This document shows, one piece after another, positions 15,747 through 25,415 of a stretch of 64,000 bases of DNA (positions are counted from its first letter, which is position 1; each line of letters opens with the position of its first letter). The position numbers and the translations under genes are program-made. The notes beneath the pieces were generated by a model that was not told the origin of the DNA, ran no database searches, and saw only the letters and a program-made list of their open reading frames with translations. Where the stretch lies: positions 1 to 64,000 of the forward strand of contig JAFAZE010000121.1 in NCBI GenBank assembly GCA_019239975.1. The letters are read 5' to 3'. Source of the DNA: Streptosporangiaceae bacterium. Lineage in GTDB: Bacteria > Actinomycetota > Actinomycetes > Streptosporangiales > Streptosporangiaceae.

Positions 15747-18512
15747 TCAGCCGGTGTTCTGCAGGCCCGCCGCGACCCCGCTCACGGTGAGCAGCAGCAG
15801 CCGTTCCACCCGCTCGCGCGGGCCAGCGTCACCGGCGGCTCCGTCGCCGCCGTCCCCACCGTCACCGTCACCGTCGCCGCCGGAGCGCAGCTCGCCCAGC
15901 GCGCGCAGCTGCAGATAGGAGAGCGCGTCCACGTACGGGTCGCGGAGCGCTACCGCGCGGGACAGCACCGGGCGGCTGGCGAGCAGCCTGTCATGCCCGG
16001 TGACCTCCAGCACCAGGCGCCGGGTCAGGTCGTACTCGGCGAGCACGGCCGCGGTGAGGTCGTCCCGCCCGCCGAGCGCCAGGTACCGCGCCGCGATGGA
16101 CCGGTCGGTCTTGGCCAGGCTCATCTCCGCGTTGTCGAGCAGGACGGCGAACAGCGGCCACTCCCGGTACGCGCTGCGCAGCACCGCCACGTCCGCGCCC
16201 GGAGCGTCCGCGCCCGCTCCGGGCGCGGGCGCTCCGGAGGCAGCAGCCAGCCCGCTGCCGAGGCCGAACCAGCCGGGCAGGTTGATCCTGGTCTGCGACC
16301 ACGCGAAGACCCAGGGGATCGCCCGCAGGTCCGCCAGGCCCGCGGGCGCCGGGCCGAGCCCGCGGCGGGCCGGCCGGGACCCGATACGCAGCCCGGAGAT
16401 CTCCTCGAGCGGGCTGATCCGGGCGAACCATTCGGCGAACCCCGGGGTCTCGACCAGTCCGCGGAACGCCTCCCTGGCCGCGGCGTCGATCCGGTCCGCG
16501 AGCGGCCGGAACCGGGCCGCGGCGGCGCCGTTGCGCTCGGCGATCGCCGGTGAGGACGCGAGCAGCACGGCCGAGGTGACCTGCTCCAGGTGCCGCAGGC
16601 CGATCGCCGGCTGGCCGTACCTGGCGAAGATGACCTCGCCCTGCTCGGTGACCTTGAACCGGCCGGCGACGGACCCCGGCGCCTGGGCGAGCACCGCCCG
16701 GCCGGCCGGCCCCCCGCCGCGCCCCAGCGCCCCGCCCCGGCCGTGGAACAGGGTCAGCCGGACGTCGCTGGCGGCAGCCCACGCGGCCAGCTCCGCCTGC
16801 GCCTCGAACAGCCGGAACGTCGCGCTGGCCGGGCCGAGTTCCTTCGCCGAGTCCGAGTAGCCGAGCATCGCCTCGAGCTGCCGGCCGTTCGCGGCGAGCC
16901 GCTCGGCGACCGGCGGCAGGCTCAGCATCCCGGTCAGCACCCGCGGCGCGCTGGCGAGATCCTCGCCGGTTTCGAACAGCGGCACCACGTCCAGCTCAGG
17001 AGGGTCGCCGTCCGGCATGGCGTGCCGCGCGAGCTCGTACACCGCCGCGATGTCGCCGGACGACCTGGTGAAGCTCACCACGTACCGGCGGCACGCGTCC
17101 GCGCCGAACCGCCGCTGGATCCACGCGACCACCCGCAGCGTCGCGAGCACCTCCTCGGTCTGCGCGGAAAGCTCACCGGACGCGATTTCGGCGAGAGCCC
17201 GGGCGTGCACCGCGCTGTGCTGCCTGACCTCCAGCCCGGCGAAGTGAAACCCGAACGTCTCGGCCTGCCAGATGAGGTGCTGCAGCTCGCCGAACGCCTG
17301 CCGGCGCGCCCCGGCGCCGGCGAGTGACTCCTGCACCAGCCGGAGGTCCGCCAGCAGCTCGGCAGGCCCGGTGTAGCGGAGGTCCGCGTCACGCAGGCGC
17401 GTAGCACGGATCCGTTCGGCTGAATAAAGAAGGTAGGCGCGGTACGGTTCCTGCGGCGAGCGAGCTGTGATCTCCCCGAGCAGCTCCGGATGCGCCGCCG
17501 CGGCCGCCGACAGCGCGCGGCGCAGCTCGCCGGACGGCGGCGCGGCGGCCTCGTGCACGGTCAGCGCGCGGCCAATCCGGGTGCAGGCGGCCTCGAGCGC
17601 CCGCAGCGCGTGGTCGGCCCCGATGATCGCGGCCTCCCTGGTGACCGCCGCGGTGACCGTCGGGTTGCCATCGCGGTCCGCGCCGACCCAGCTGCCGAAC
17701 CGCAGGAACGCGGGAACCTGGGTGCGGGCGTGCCCGCTGTCCGGGCCGGCCAGCGCCTGGTCCATCGCGCGGTAGACCGCCGGCACGAGGCGGAACAGCG
17801 TCTCGTCGAACGCGGTCATCACGGTGCGGACCTCGTCGATCGGGCCCATGCCCTTCACCCGGAGCTGCGACGTCCGCCACAGCAGGTCGATCTCCTCGCG
17901 CATCTCCCGCCGGGCCTCCGCCCGCTCGGCCTCGCCCAGCCGCAGGTCGTCGAGCGCGCCGAGCAGCCCGCTGATCCGGCGCAGCGATGCCACGACCGCG
18001 CGGCGCCGCGCCTCGGTCGGGTGCGCGGTGAAGACCGGGTGCACGCGCAGCGTGGCGAGCAGCCCGGCGACGTGCTCCGCGCCCTGCTCCCTGGTGATCT
18101 CCCGCACCGCGGCGTCCAGCGACTCGCGCACCGGCCCGGCGCCGGTATCGCGCTCCCGCAGCGTCCTGATCCGCTGGTGCTCCTCGGCGAGGTTGACGAG
18201 GTGAAAGTAGACGGTGAACGCGCGCGCGACCTGTTCCGCCCGGGCGTGCGACCAGGAGGCGACCATCGCCGCGATCGCGTCCCCGCCCGGGTCGGCCCGG
18301 CCGTCCCCGGCGTTGGCGCGTCCCTCCCAGCGCCGCTCCGCGATCACCGCCCGGCGGAGCCGCTCGACGTCCTCGAGCAGCTCCGGGCCGTCGGACTCCC
18401 GGATGATCTCGCCCAGCAGGCCGCCCAGCAGCCGGACGTCACGCCGCAGCGGCCGCGGCATCTCCTCACGGTCGCTGTCCCTGCCCGTGCTAATGGTGCT
18501 GTCCATGCTCAC
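15747..18512 (-). CDS. ppc: Phosphoenolpyruvate carboxylase
   Basis: 921 residues, full length. It carboxylates PEP with bicarbonate to oxaloacetate, replenishing the TCA cycle. Family motifs occur in order: VFTAHPTEARR with the catalytic His, GSWVGADRDGNP, MLGYSDSAKELG, the glycine loop FHGRGGALGRGGGP, WVFAWSQTR, and the C-terminal QNTG (usually RNTG). A low-complexity Gly/Asp insert (GGDGDGDGGDGGDG) precedes the last helix and is unusual. It is divergent from the propionyl-CoA carboxylase gene (44 bases between starts), so the two anaplerotic routes share one promoter region. Confidence 0.97.
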   Translation of the reverse strand: MSMDSTISTGRDSDREEMPRPLRRDVRLLGGLLGEIIRESDGPELLEDVERLRRAVIAERRWEGRANAGDGRADPGGDAIAAMVASWSHARAEQVARAFTVYFHLVNLAEEHQRIRTLRERDTGAGPVRESLDAAVREITREQGAEHVAGLLATLRVHPVFTAHPTEARRRAVVASLRRISGLLGALDDLRLGEAERAEARREMREEIDLLWRTSQLRVKGMGPIDEVRTVMTAFDETLFRLVPAVYRAMDQALAGPDSGHARTQVPAFLRFGSWVGADRDGNPTVTAAVTREAAIIGADHALRALEAACTRIGRALTVHEAAAPPSGELRRALSAAAAAHPELLGEITARSPQEPYRAYLLYSAERIRATRLRDADLRYTGPAELLADLRLVQESLAGAGARRQAFGELQHLIWQAETFGFHFAGLEVRQHSAVHARALAEIASGELSAQTEEVLATLRVVAWIQRRFGADACRRYVVSFTRSSGDIAAVYELARHAMPDGDPPELDVVPLFETGEDLASAPRVLTGMLSLPPVAERLAANGRQLEAMLGYSDSAKELGPASATFRLFEAQAELAAWAAASDVRLTLFHGRGGALGRGGGPAGRAVLAQAPGSVAGRFKVTEQGEVIFARYGQPAIGLRHLEQVTSAVLLASSPAIAERNGAAAARFRPLADRIDAAAREAFRGLVETPGFAEWFARISPLEEISGLRIGSRPARRGLGPAPAGLADLRAIPWVFAWSQTRINLPGWFGLGSGLAAASGAPAPGAGADAPGADVAVLRSAYREWPLFAVLLDNAEMSLAKTDRSIAARYLALGGRDDLTAAVLAEYDLTRRLVLEVTGHDRLLASRPVLSRAVALRDPYVDALSYLQLRALGELRSGGDGDGDGGDGGDGAAGDAGPRERVERLLLLTVSGVAAGLQNTG

Positions 18513-18556
18513 GGTGAGAGCGTAAGCGCTGACGATTGCGCGGCTACTCTTGGCCC

Positions 18557-20154
<1,598 letters not shown>

Positions 20155-20161
<7 letters not shown>

Positions 20162-20345
20162 CCCCCGTATCCTCCTGTAACCCCCGTATCCCCTGTAACC
20201 CCGTCCCGCGCGCGGCGCGCGGCGCGTGGCTCCGCCGCGCGGGGCCGCCGCTCCGCCGCTCCGCTGTCCCGCTGTCCCGCTGTCCCGCTGTCCCGCGCGG
20301 CGCGCGGCTCCGCCGCGCGGGCCCGCCGCTCCGCCCCTCCGCCCA
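20155..20345. repeat. Repeat-filled convergent gap after pccB
   Basis: Three copies of cctgtaacccccgtat-like units (20155, 20174, 20192) start on the pccB stop codon, so each copy carries a TAA. Four tgtcccgc octamers follow at 20265-20296. Two about 45-bp GC-rich blocks rich in ggctccgccgcgcggg flank the octamers as direct repeats (about 20214-20262 and 20296-20343). Nothing coding is supported in this stretch. Confidence 0.85.
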
Positions 20346-20350
20346 AGGAG

Positions 20351-20396
20351 TTTGGGTGCAATTCATGCTGTCATATCAGCGCGGACTGCACCCAAA
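20351..20396. terminator. Hairpin at the end of the MerR gene
   Basis: Arms tttgggtgca (20351-20360) and tgcacccaaa (20387-20396), with an inner gctg/cagc pair. It straddles the MerR stop codon (20371-20373), so its far arm encodes the last residues IWVQ. The position between convergent pccB and MerR genes suggests bidirectional termination. Confidence 0.7.
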
Positions 20397-21198
20397 TCCG
20401 TACTCGCCGCGGCCAGCTCGATAAGACTGTGGGGCGGCTGGCCGCATCGGCGGCCTTCTCGCGGACCAGGTGCTCCAGGACCTCGGCGAAGTGCTCGGCG
20501 AGGGCGTCCTGGACATGGCGGGTCATGGACTGGGCGAGCAGAGACTCCACGGCCATCCGGGCGAGGGGGCGCATCCGGCGGGCGATCGCCGCGACCTCCG
20601 CGATCTCCTCGCCCCGCAGCATGCCGCCGGGGGCGTGGGTGGCGAGGATGTGGCCGTTGACGGTGCCCACCAGGTCCGAGGCGACCGCGTCCACCTGAAC
20701 CCTGAGCCGTTCGGCCAGGTCGAGAACCGCGGGAAGCCGCATGCCGATCGACACGAGCTCGGCGCCGGCCTGCAGGAGCCGGGGGCTGGGCACGCGGTAG
20801 CGGTCGCCGTCGGGTTCGAGCAGGCCGAGCCGGAACGAGCGCTCCAGGTTCTCCTCGGTCACCTCGGCGCCGAACAGCTCGCGCAGCCCCTCGGGGGTGA
20901 CATACGCGGGCATGTCGTCGGTCCATGGATCGCCTACCGCGGACTCGAGGTCGAAGATGTCCGCTAGGTCGCCGCCGCGTTCCCACACCGTCAGCAGCTC
21001 GCCGATGTTCGCGAAGGTGTAGCCGCGCCGCAGAAGCTGGCCGATCAGCCGCAGCCGCGCCAGATGGGCGTCGGTGTAGATGCCCACCCGTCCGTCGCGG
21101 CGCGGCGGGGCGAGCAGCCCGCGATCCTGGTACACGCGAACGTTGCGCACGGTGGTGCCGGCCTGCCGGGCGAGCTCGTCGATGCGGTAGTCAGCCAC
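20371..21198 (-). CDS. MerR-family transcriptional regulator
   Basis: 275 residues from GTG 21198; the frame stays open upstream through the neighbour's repeats and is not used. The N-terminal winged HTH is typical: YRIDELARQAGTTVRNVRVYQDRGLL, then LARLRLIGQLLRRGYTFANIGELL. The long helical C-terminal domain (about 200 residues) has no Cys metal site, so it probably binds an organic ligand or a partner protein. It is divergent from a diiron oxygenase gene with 52 bases between starts that hold a 14-bp palindrome. Regulators of this type paired with AurF-like oxygenases are common in actinomycetes. Confidence 0.88.
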   Translation of the reverse strand: MADYRIDELARQAGTTVRNVRVYQDRGLLAPPRRDGRVGIYTDAHLARLRLIGQLLRRGYTFANIGELLTVWERGGDLADIFDLESAVGDPWTDDMPAYVTPEGLRELFGAEVTEENLERSFRLGLLEPDGDRYRVPSPRLLQAGAELVSIGMRLPAVLDLAERLRVQVDAVASDLVGTVNGHILATHAPGGMLRGEEIAEVAAIARRMRPLARMAVESLLAQSMTRHVQDALAEHFAEVLEHLVREKAADAASRPTVLSSWPRRVRIWVQSALI

Positions 21199-21225
21199 AG
21201 GGAGACAATACCCTATTGAACTGAG

Positions 21226-21239
21226 ACAATGATCATTGT
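21226..21239. promoter_or_regulatory. Perfect 14-bp palindrome, candidate MerR operator
   Basis: acaatgatcattgt lies between a ttgaac (21216) and a taacgt (21239), 17 bases apart, just before the oxygenase ATG at 21251. MerR proteins act on palindromes between -35 and -10 boxes. If these are the promoter elements, the transcript would start at or next to the ATG. Inferred from sequence and position. Confidence 0.55.
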
Positions 21240-21250
21240 AACGTTGAACC

Positions 21251-22291
21251 ATGACACGAACGGAAACCGGCAACGCAGGGGCCGACAGCAGGGGAACCCG
21301 CAACACGGGGACCGGAAACACGGGGGCCGGAAACACGGGGGCCGGAAACACGGGAACCCGCAGCGGGGAGAGCGACAACAGGCGGACCGGCAACACGGGG
21401 GCCGGCAACAGGGAACTGGTCGCCGAGCGGTTGCTCCGCTCCTCGGCGAGGCTGTCCTACGACCCGGTGACGGCGATCGACTGGACCGCGCCCGTGGACC
21501 CCGACCGCTACGCGGCCAGGCCGGAGCGGCTGTCGCTGTACGGCACGCCGCTGTGGGACAGGCTCACCGAGGCACAGCGGAGGGAACTCAGCCGCCAGGA
21601 GGTCGCGAGCATCGCGACCTCCGGCATCTGGTTCGAGGCGATCCTCATGCAGATGCTCATCCGGCACGCCTACGACGGCGACCCGGCGGCCAGCCACATC
21701 CAGTGGGCGTACACGGAGATCGCGGACGAGTGCCGGCATTCGGTGATGTTCGCCAAGTTCATCGGGAAGATGGCTGCCGCGGGATTCCGGCCCGACCCGG
21801 TCGCGCACGCCCTCGGAAAGGTCTTCAAGTCGACGTCGAACGGGCCGCTCACGTTCGCCGGCGCGCTGTTCGTCGAGGAACTCCTGGACCAGATGCAGCG
21901 TGAGGCGGTGACGGACGAGACGCTCGATCCGCTCACCCGGGCGGTGGCGCGCATCCACGTCACGGAGGAGGCGCGGCACATGCGGTACGCCCGCGAAGAG
22001 CTCCGCCGGGTCTGGGCACGCCGTGGCGGGGTGAGCAGGGCGTACTCGCGGTTCGTGCTCGCGGTGGTCGCGTACTTCGCCACCACCCGGCTGATCCACC
22101 CGGACTGCTACGCGAGGGTGGGCCTCGACCCGCGCGCGGCGCGGCGCGCCGCCAGGAACAACCCGCACTGGCGCGCCTCCACCGCCTGGTTCGCCCGCAA
22201 GGCCGTCGCCACATTCACCGAGGCCGGCCTGATCGGCGGCCCGAGCAGGTACCTCTGGCGGAAGGCCGGTCTCATCGATCACACAGCGTAG
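21251..22291 (+). CDS. AurF-like diiron oxygenase
   Basis: 346 residues. The first 55 are a repeat-encoded low-complexity leader (GNTGAGNTGAGNTG) absent from typical members. From VAERLLRSSARLSYDPVTAIDW onward it matches the AurF/para-aminobenzoate N-oxygenase family: YTEIADECRHSVMFAKF and IHVTEEARHMRYAREEL give the Glu/His ligands of a dinuclear iron site, with further Glu residues at FEAILMQ and FVEELLDQM. Members oxidise amines or act on lipids; many non-biosynthetic actinobacterial copies have no known substrate. The MerR partner probably controls it. No biosynthetic cluster surrounds it. Confidence 0.85.
   Translation: MTRTETGNAGADSRGTRNTGTGNTGAGNTGAGNTGTRSGESDNRRTGNTGAGNRELVAERLLRSSARLSYDPVTAIDWTAPVDPDRYAARPERLSLYGTPLWDRLTEAQRRELSRQEVASIATSGIWFEAILMQMLIRHAYDGDPAASHIQWAYTEIADECRHSVMFAKFIGKMAAAGFRPDPVAHALGKVFKSTSNGPLTFAGALFVEELLDQMQREAVTDETLDPLTRAVARIHVTEEARHMRYAREELRRVWARRGGVSRAYSRFVLAVVAYFATTRLIHPDCYARVGLDPRAARRAARNNPHWRASTAWFARKAVATFTEAGLIGGPSRYLWRKAGLIDHTA
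21299..21358. repeat. 15-bp tandem repeats encoding the N-terminus of the oxygenase
   Basis: About four copies of ggaaacacgggggcc-type units (clearest at 21314, 21329 and 21344) encode the pentapeptide pattern GNTGA in frame. The unit length is a multiple of three, so copy number can change without breaking the frame. Confidence 0.8.
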
Positions 22292-22369
22292 CAATACGGG
22301 AGAGTTCCGCCGGCAATCGTGGGGCATGTGGCACGCGCACGGGCGGCGCTGTCCTAAAGTCGGAATACG

Positions 22370-23338
22370 ATGAGCGAATTCGCCGCCCCGATACCCGTCC
22401 TCGCCCGTTACGCCGTGATGGTCGACGTCGGGTACATCTACGCGGCCGCCGGCGAGTTGCTCTTCGGCACCAGCTCGCGCCGCGACTACCGCGTCGACGC
22501 GGTCCCGCTCATCCAGGCGGTCACCAAACACGCGGACGAGCTCATCCGGGGCGAGCTGCTGCGGGTGTACTGGTACGACGCCGCGCGCGACCGGGTGCCC
22601 ACGATCGACCAGCGGGTCGTCGCGCAGATGGCGTGGGTGAAGCTGCGGCTCGGCAACCTCAACGCCCGCGGCCAGCAGAAGGGCGTCGACGCGCAGATCC
22701 GCGCGGACATGGAGGCGCTGGCCAGGCACCGCGCGATCACGGACGCCGTGCTGATCGCCGGTGACGAGGACATGGTGCCGGCCGTCGAGGCCGCCCAGGC
22801 CTACGGCGTCCGGGTGCACCTGTGGGGCATCGAGCCGCCGTACGGCACCAACCAGGCCGAGCGCCTGGTCTGGGAATCCGACACCGTGGACGTGCTCGAA
22901 GCCGCGTTCCTGCGCCCCTACTTCACCCGGGCCCCGGCCGCCGAGCAGCCGCGGACGGACGTCTCCCCCACCGTGCCGTCGCCGGCCCAGCTGTTCGGCG
23001 AGCGGCACCCGCGCCCGCCGGTGGCCGCCGTCCGGAACGCCTACACGGCCTCGACCGGCCCGCTCCCCAAGCTCGGCCCGGACCGCCGCAGGGTCGAGGA
23101 GGCCGGCGAGCACGTCGCGCACAAGTGGATACTGACCCGCGGCCAGGACAACATCCGGGACCTGCTGCCCGGCCCGATTCTGCCGCCAGTCATCGACAAG
23201 GAGCTGCTCGTCGAGGCGGAGAAGGAGCTCGGCCAGTCGCTGCGCCCCTACCAGGAGGCCCGCGAATGGTTGCGCGACGCGTTCTGGGCTCGCGTCCACC
23301 GCGAGTTCGGCATCGGTGTCGGCAGGTCCCGTGGATAA
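22370..23338 (+). CDS. NYN domain (PIN-like) nuclease-family protein
   Basis: 322 residues. Positions 14-180 form a NYN/PIN-like fold: AVMVDVGYIYAAAG (first acidic residue; the canonical Asn after Asp-x-x is replaced), KGVDAQIRADME (second acidic group), LIAGDEDMVPAVEAAQAYG (third acidic cluster) and VRVHLWGI. The family is predicted to be metal-dependent RNases. The C-terminal 140 residues (LPKLGPDRRRVEEAGEHVAH, then an acidic helical end) are not recognised and may be RNA-binding. Its end overlaps the start of accE, so the two are coupled. Confidence 0.82.
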   Translation: MSEFAAPIPVLARYAVMVDVGYIYAAAGELLFGTSSRRDYRVDAVPLIQAVTKHADELIRGELLRVYWYDAARDRVPTIDQRVVAQMAWVKLRLGNLNARGQQKGVDAQIRADMEALARHRAITDAVLIAGDEDMVPAVEAAQAYGVRVHLWGIEPPYGTNQAERLVWESDTVDVLEAAFLRPYFTRAPAAEQPRTDVSPTVPSPAQLFGERHPRPPVAAVRNAYTASTGPLPKLGPDRRRVEEAGEHVAHKWILTRGQDNIRDLLPGPILPPVIDKELLVEAEKELGQSLRPYQEAREWLRDAFWARVHREFGIGVGRSRG

Positions 23339-23543
23339 CGAACCCGCCCTCCGCGTGGTCAGGGGCGACGCGTCACCGGAGGAGATCGCCGCGCTCGTCG
23401 TCGCGCTCGCCGCGCTGCGTCGTGACAGCGAGCCGGGCCGGAATACCACCGCCCGTTCGGTATGGAACGACAGATCCCGCCTCCTGCGGTCACCCGTGCA
23501 CCCATCCCCAGACGGCTGGCGCCGCTCCGCCCTGCCCCGCTAA
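23316..23543 (+). CDS. accE: Acyl-CoA carboxylase epsilon subunit
   Basis: 75 residues from GTG 23316 (a second GTG at 23331 is possible). The small subunit stabilises actinobacterial acyl-CoA carboxylase alpha/beta complexes. The pattern is characteristic: LRVVRGDASPEEIAALVVALAAL at the start, a variable middle with SVWNDRSRLLR, and the end W-R-x-SALPR. In mycobacteria and streptomycetes it directly follows the beta-subunit gene; here the MerR, oxygenase and NYN genes lie between it and pccB. It overlaps the NYN gene by 23 bases. It is followed tail to tail by the DUF4276 gene with 5 bases between. Confidence 0.85.
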   Translation: MSAGPVDNEPALRVVRGDASPEEIAALVVALAALRRDSEPGRNTTARSVWNDRSRLLRSPVHPSPDGWRRSALPR

Positions 23544-23548
23544 CCTTC

Positions 23549-24154
23549 TCATGAAGCGCCGAGAAGCCATGCAACGTCACGGCAGAATTTGTCGAACGAC
23601 GGAGAGTTGTCCCGGGCTGTCGTTACATCCAAGACCGAGACGAGCGGCGCCTGATCTACGGTCGGACTATAAGGGTGGCCGTCGGTTCTTGCCCTGCTGA
23701 GTTGACCTTTGGCGTCGCGGACGGCCTCCGGGTCTCCGGGAAACGTGAACCCCGGCGGCAGCCCCTGGTAGCCCGCTATGGACGACGCCGCAGCCAAGAG
23801 CCACGCCTCGAACTCCTTCTTCGCCAAAACGACCGAAACCCGCTTGTCTGGACGCGCTTCGCAAGCGCGGGCGAGCAGTTGCGGCCCCAGTTCAGCAGGA
23901 CAGGAGTCGTCGGCGTCGACCAAGACGAGAACGCCGCCCGTACCAGTTATCTCGCTTGCCTTGGCCTCCACAGCGTTCTCAATGCCACCGGGAGCGACCA
24001 GCTTTGACCTAGGTCTACGCATGGGCGGTTTGGGTGTGATAAGAGGAGTACCGAATTCCGACGCGATACGATGCAAAAGCTTTGGAAGAGCGTATACCTC
24101 ACCATGGCCCTCGACGACGGACGCGATCACCGCAGGGGTCCAAGCGCTGCTCAT
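23549..24154 (-). CDS. DUF4276 protein (TOPRIM-like), second gene of ATPase cassette
   Basis: 201 residues. The N-terminus SVVEGHGEV (Glu15, Glu19) and LVLVDADDSC (Asp80, Asp82) give the spacing of a TOPRIM-type metal site, and a third conserved segment is KKEFEAWLLAA (about 112-122). Family members are predicted nucleases or nucleotidyl-handling enzymes, unproven. It lies 27 bases downstream of the ATPase gene on the same strand and is lower in GC than its neighbours. By analogy with ATPase/TOPRIM defence pairs it is probably the effector held in check by the ATPase. That function is inferred. Confidence 0.8.
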   Translation of the reverse strand: MSSAWTPAVIASVVEGHGEVYALPKLLHRIASEFGTPLITPKPPMRRPRSKLVAPGGIENAVEAKASEITGTGGVLVLVDADDSCPAELGPQLLARACEARPDKRVSVVLAKKEFEAWLLAAASSIAGYQGLPPGFTFPGDPEAVRDAKGQLSRARTDGHPYSPTVDQAPLVSVLDVTTARDNSPSFDKFCRDVAWLLGAS

Positions 24155-24181
24155 GTTTCTTCCGGAAGGCGAAGCGGCCGT

Positions 24182-25414
24182 CTAGGCCGTCTTGGGAACA
24201 AGTTGGTTGCCGCGCATCAACTCGCCGAGTGTGTAGAGCTTCTTCTCGGCGATATCGCGACTCGCGTCGTCGACTTCTCCGATAACTGTCAGGCCATCAC
24301 GCATGGTCACTGGGCGAATCGTAGAAATGTCAAGGTCTTCGCGGTCAAGCAGATCCGCACTCTGGCTAGTCGCGATCACCTGGACGTATTTGCTGGCCTC
24401 GGTGAGGGCATCGAAAAGAGCGCCCGCTGCGGCCGGATGTAGTGCAATCTCCGGCTCTTCAATAGCGACAAGCGAGATTCGCCCGTCGCGCGCCGCAGGC
24501 TGAAAGAGTGCAGCGAGTACCGCTGCGGCACGAAGCGTTCCATCGGACATGGCATCCGGCCCGAAGTCGACACCCCTGCCACCTATGCCGGTCCCTGACC
24601 GGATCATGACCGTTACACGCGATCCCGCAAACCAGCGGTAAATGCCTATCGCACCCGGCACGATTGCCCGGAGGTAAGCGTCGAGCCGGTCCTTGAATCC
24701 GGCATCCTCACCTTCGAGTGATCCCACAACGTCACCAAGGTACTCACCCTTGGCGCCGAGAACGGCCCGGCCCAGCTGACGCTGTGGCTGCCTCAGCTCG
24801 TCGAGAGCGAAGTTGTAGAAATGCATCGCACGCAAGCCGTCAAATAGCAATCGCTCGAAGCTCTTACGAGCGCCGGCGAGCGGGAGATATAGCCTGTCTG
24901 AGCCGATATCATCCGGTTCGATCAGCTCCCCGAATATCCCCGGCGTCTCGCCATGCACGACCCCACGCTCAACCCGGAAGCCTTCCGTGTCATTCCGCAA
25001 ACGCAGACTGCACCTCTCGCGAATAACCTCGAATTCGCGTTCGCTGAGTCGCCCGCGGCCGATCTCGATCTCATAGCTTCCGGTTACACGAGGGTAGGGC
25101 TCAGCCCCTAGCGGCACGGCAACTTCCAGCTCGATGCTGAACGAATCCATTGGGCCGGGTACGCGGCACACGATCTCGGCCACCCCGCCGCGCTCATTTA
25201 TAGCCTCGCTGGGGGTCGTTTCAAGCGCCCTTGCGACGAAGGCCAGTGCATCGAGAAAGTTGCTCTTGCCGGATCCGTTCGGCCCGACCAGGATGGTTAG
25301 GGGGCCAAGACTCACATCACATGCGGCGATGCTCTTGTAGTTCTTTAGGCGCACGCGAGTGATGAATGGCACCGCGCGGGCAGAGGTGTCGTCCTCGGCC
25401 TCGGGCTGAGTCAT
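24182..25414 (-). CDS. AAA_21/ABC-type ATPase, first gene of DUF4276 cassette
   Basis: 410 residues, SMC/RecF-like ATPase without a coiled coil. It starts with VRLKNYKSIAACDVSLGPLT, then Walker A GPNGSGKS at 44-51, a signature-like MSDGTLRA at about 289-296, Walker B ISLVAIEEPE at about 313-322 and the H-loop-region IATSQS. This is the AAA_15/AAA_21 architecture seen in OLD, AbiL and PARIS systems. Its ATG follows the gatB stop codon after one base, so it is read from the gatCAB transcript. One hand-counted line is 57% GC against 73% in gatB, suggesting acquisition by transfer. Confidence 0.88.
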   Translation of the reverse strand: MTQPEAEDDTSARAVPFITRVRLKNYKSIAACDVSLGPLTILVGPNGSGKSNFLDALAFVARALETTPSEAINERGGVAEIVCRVPGPMDSFSIELEVAVPLGAEPYPRVTGSYEIEIGRGRLSEREFEVIRERCSLRLRNDTEGFRVERGVVHGETPGIFGELIEPDDIGSDRLYLPLAGARKSFERLLFDGLRAMHFYNFALDELRQPQRQLGRAVLGAKGEYLGDVVGSLEGEDAGFKDRLDAYLRAIVPGAIGIYRWFAGSRVTVMIRSGTGIGGRGVDFGPDAMSDGTLRAAAVLAALFQPAARDGRISLVAIEEPEIALHPAAAGALFDALTEASKYVQVIATSQSADLLDREDLDISTIRPVTMRDGLTVIGEVDDASRDIAEKKLYTLGELMRGNQLVPKTA

Positions 25415-25415
25415 G

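Noticed and set aside
23549-25414. Insertion sequence or prophage fragment as carrier of the ATPase cassette
   Set aside because: No transposase, integrase or terminal inverted repeats are visible at either edge.
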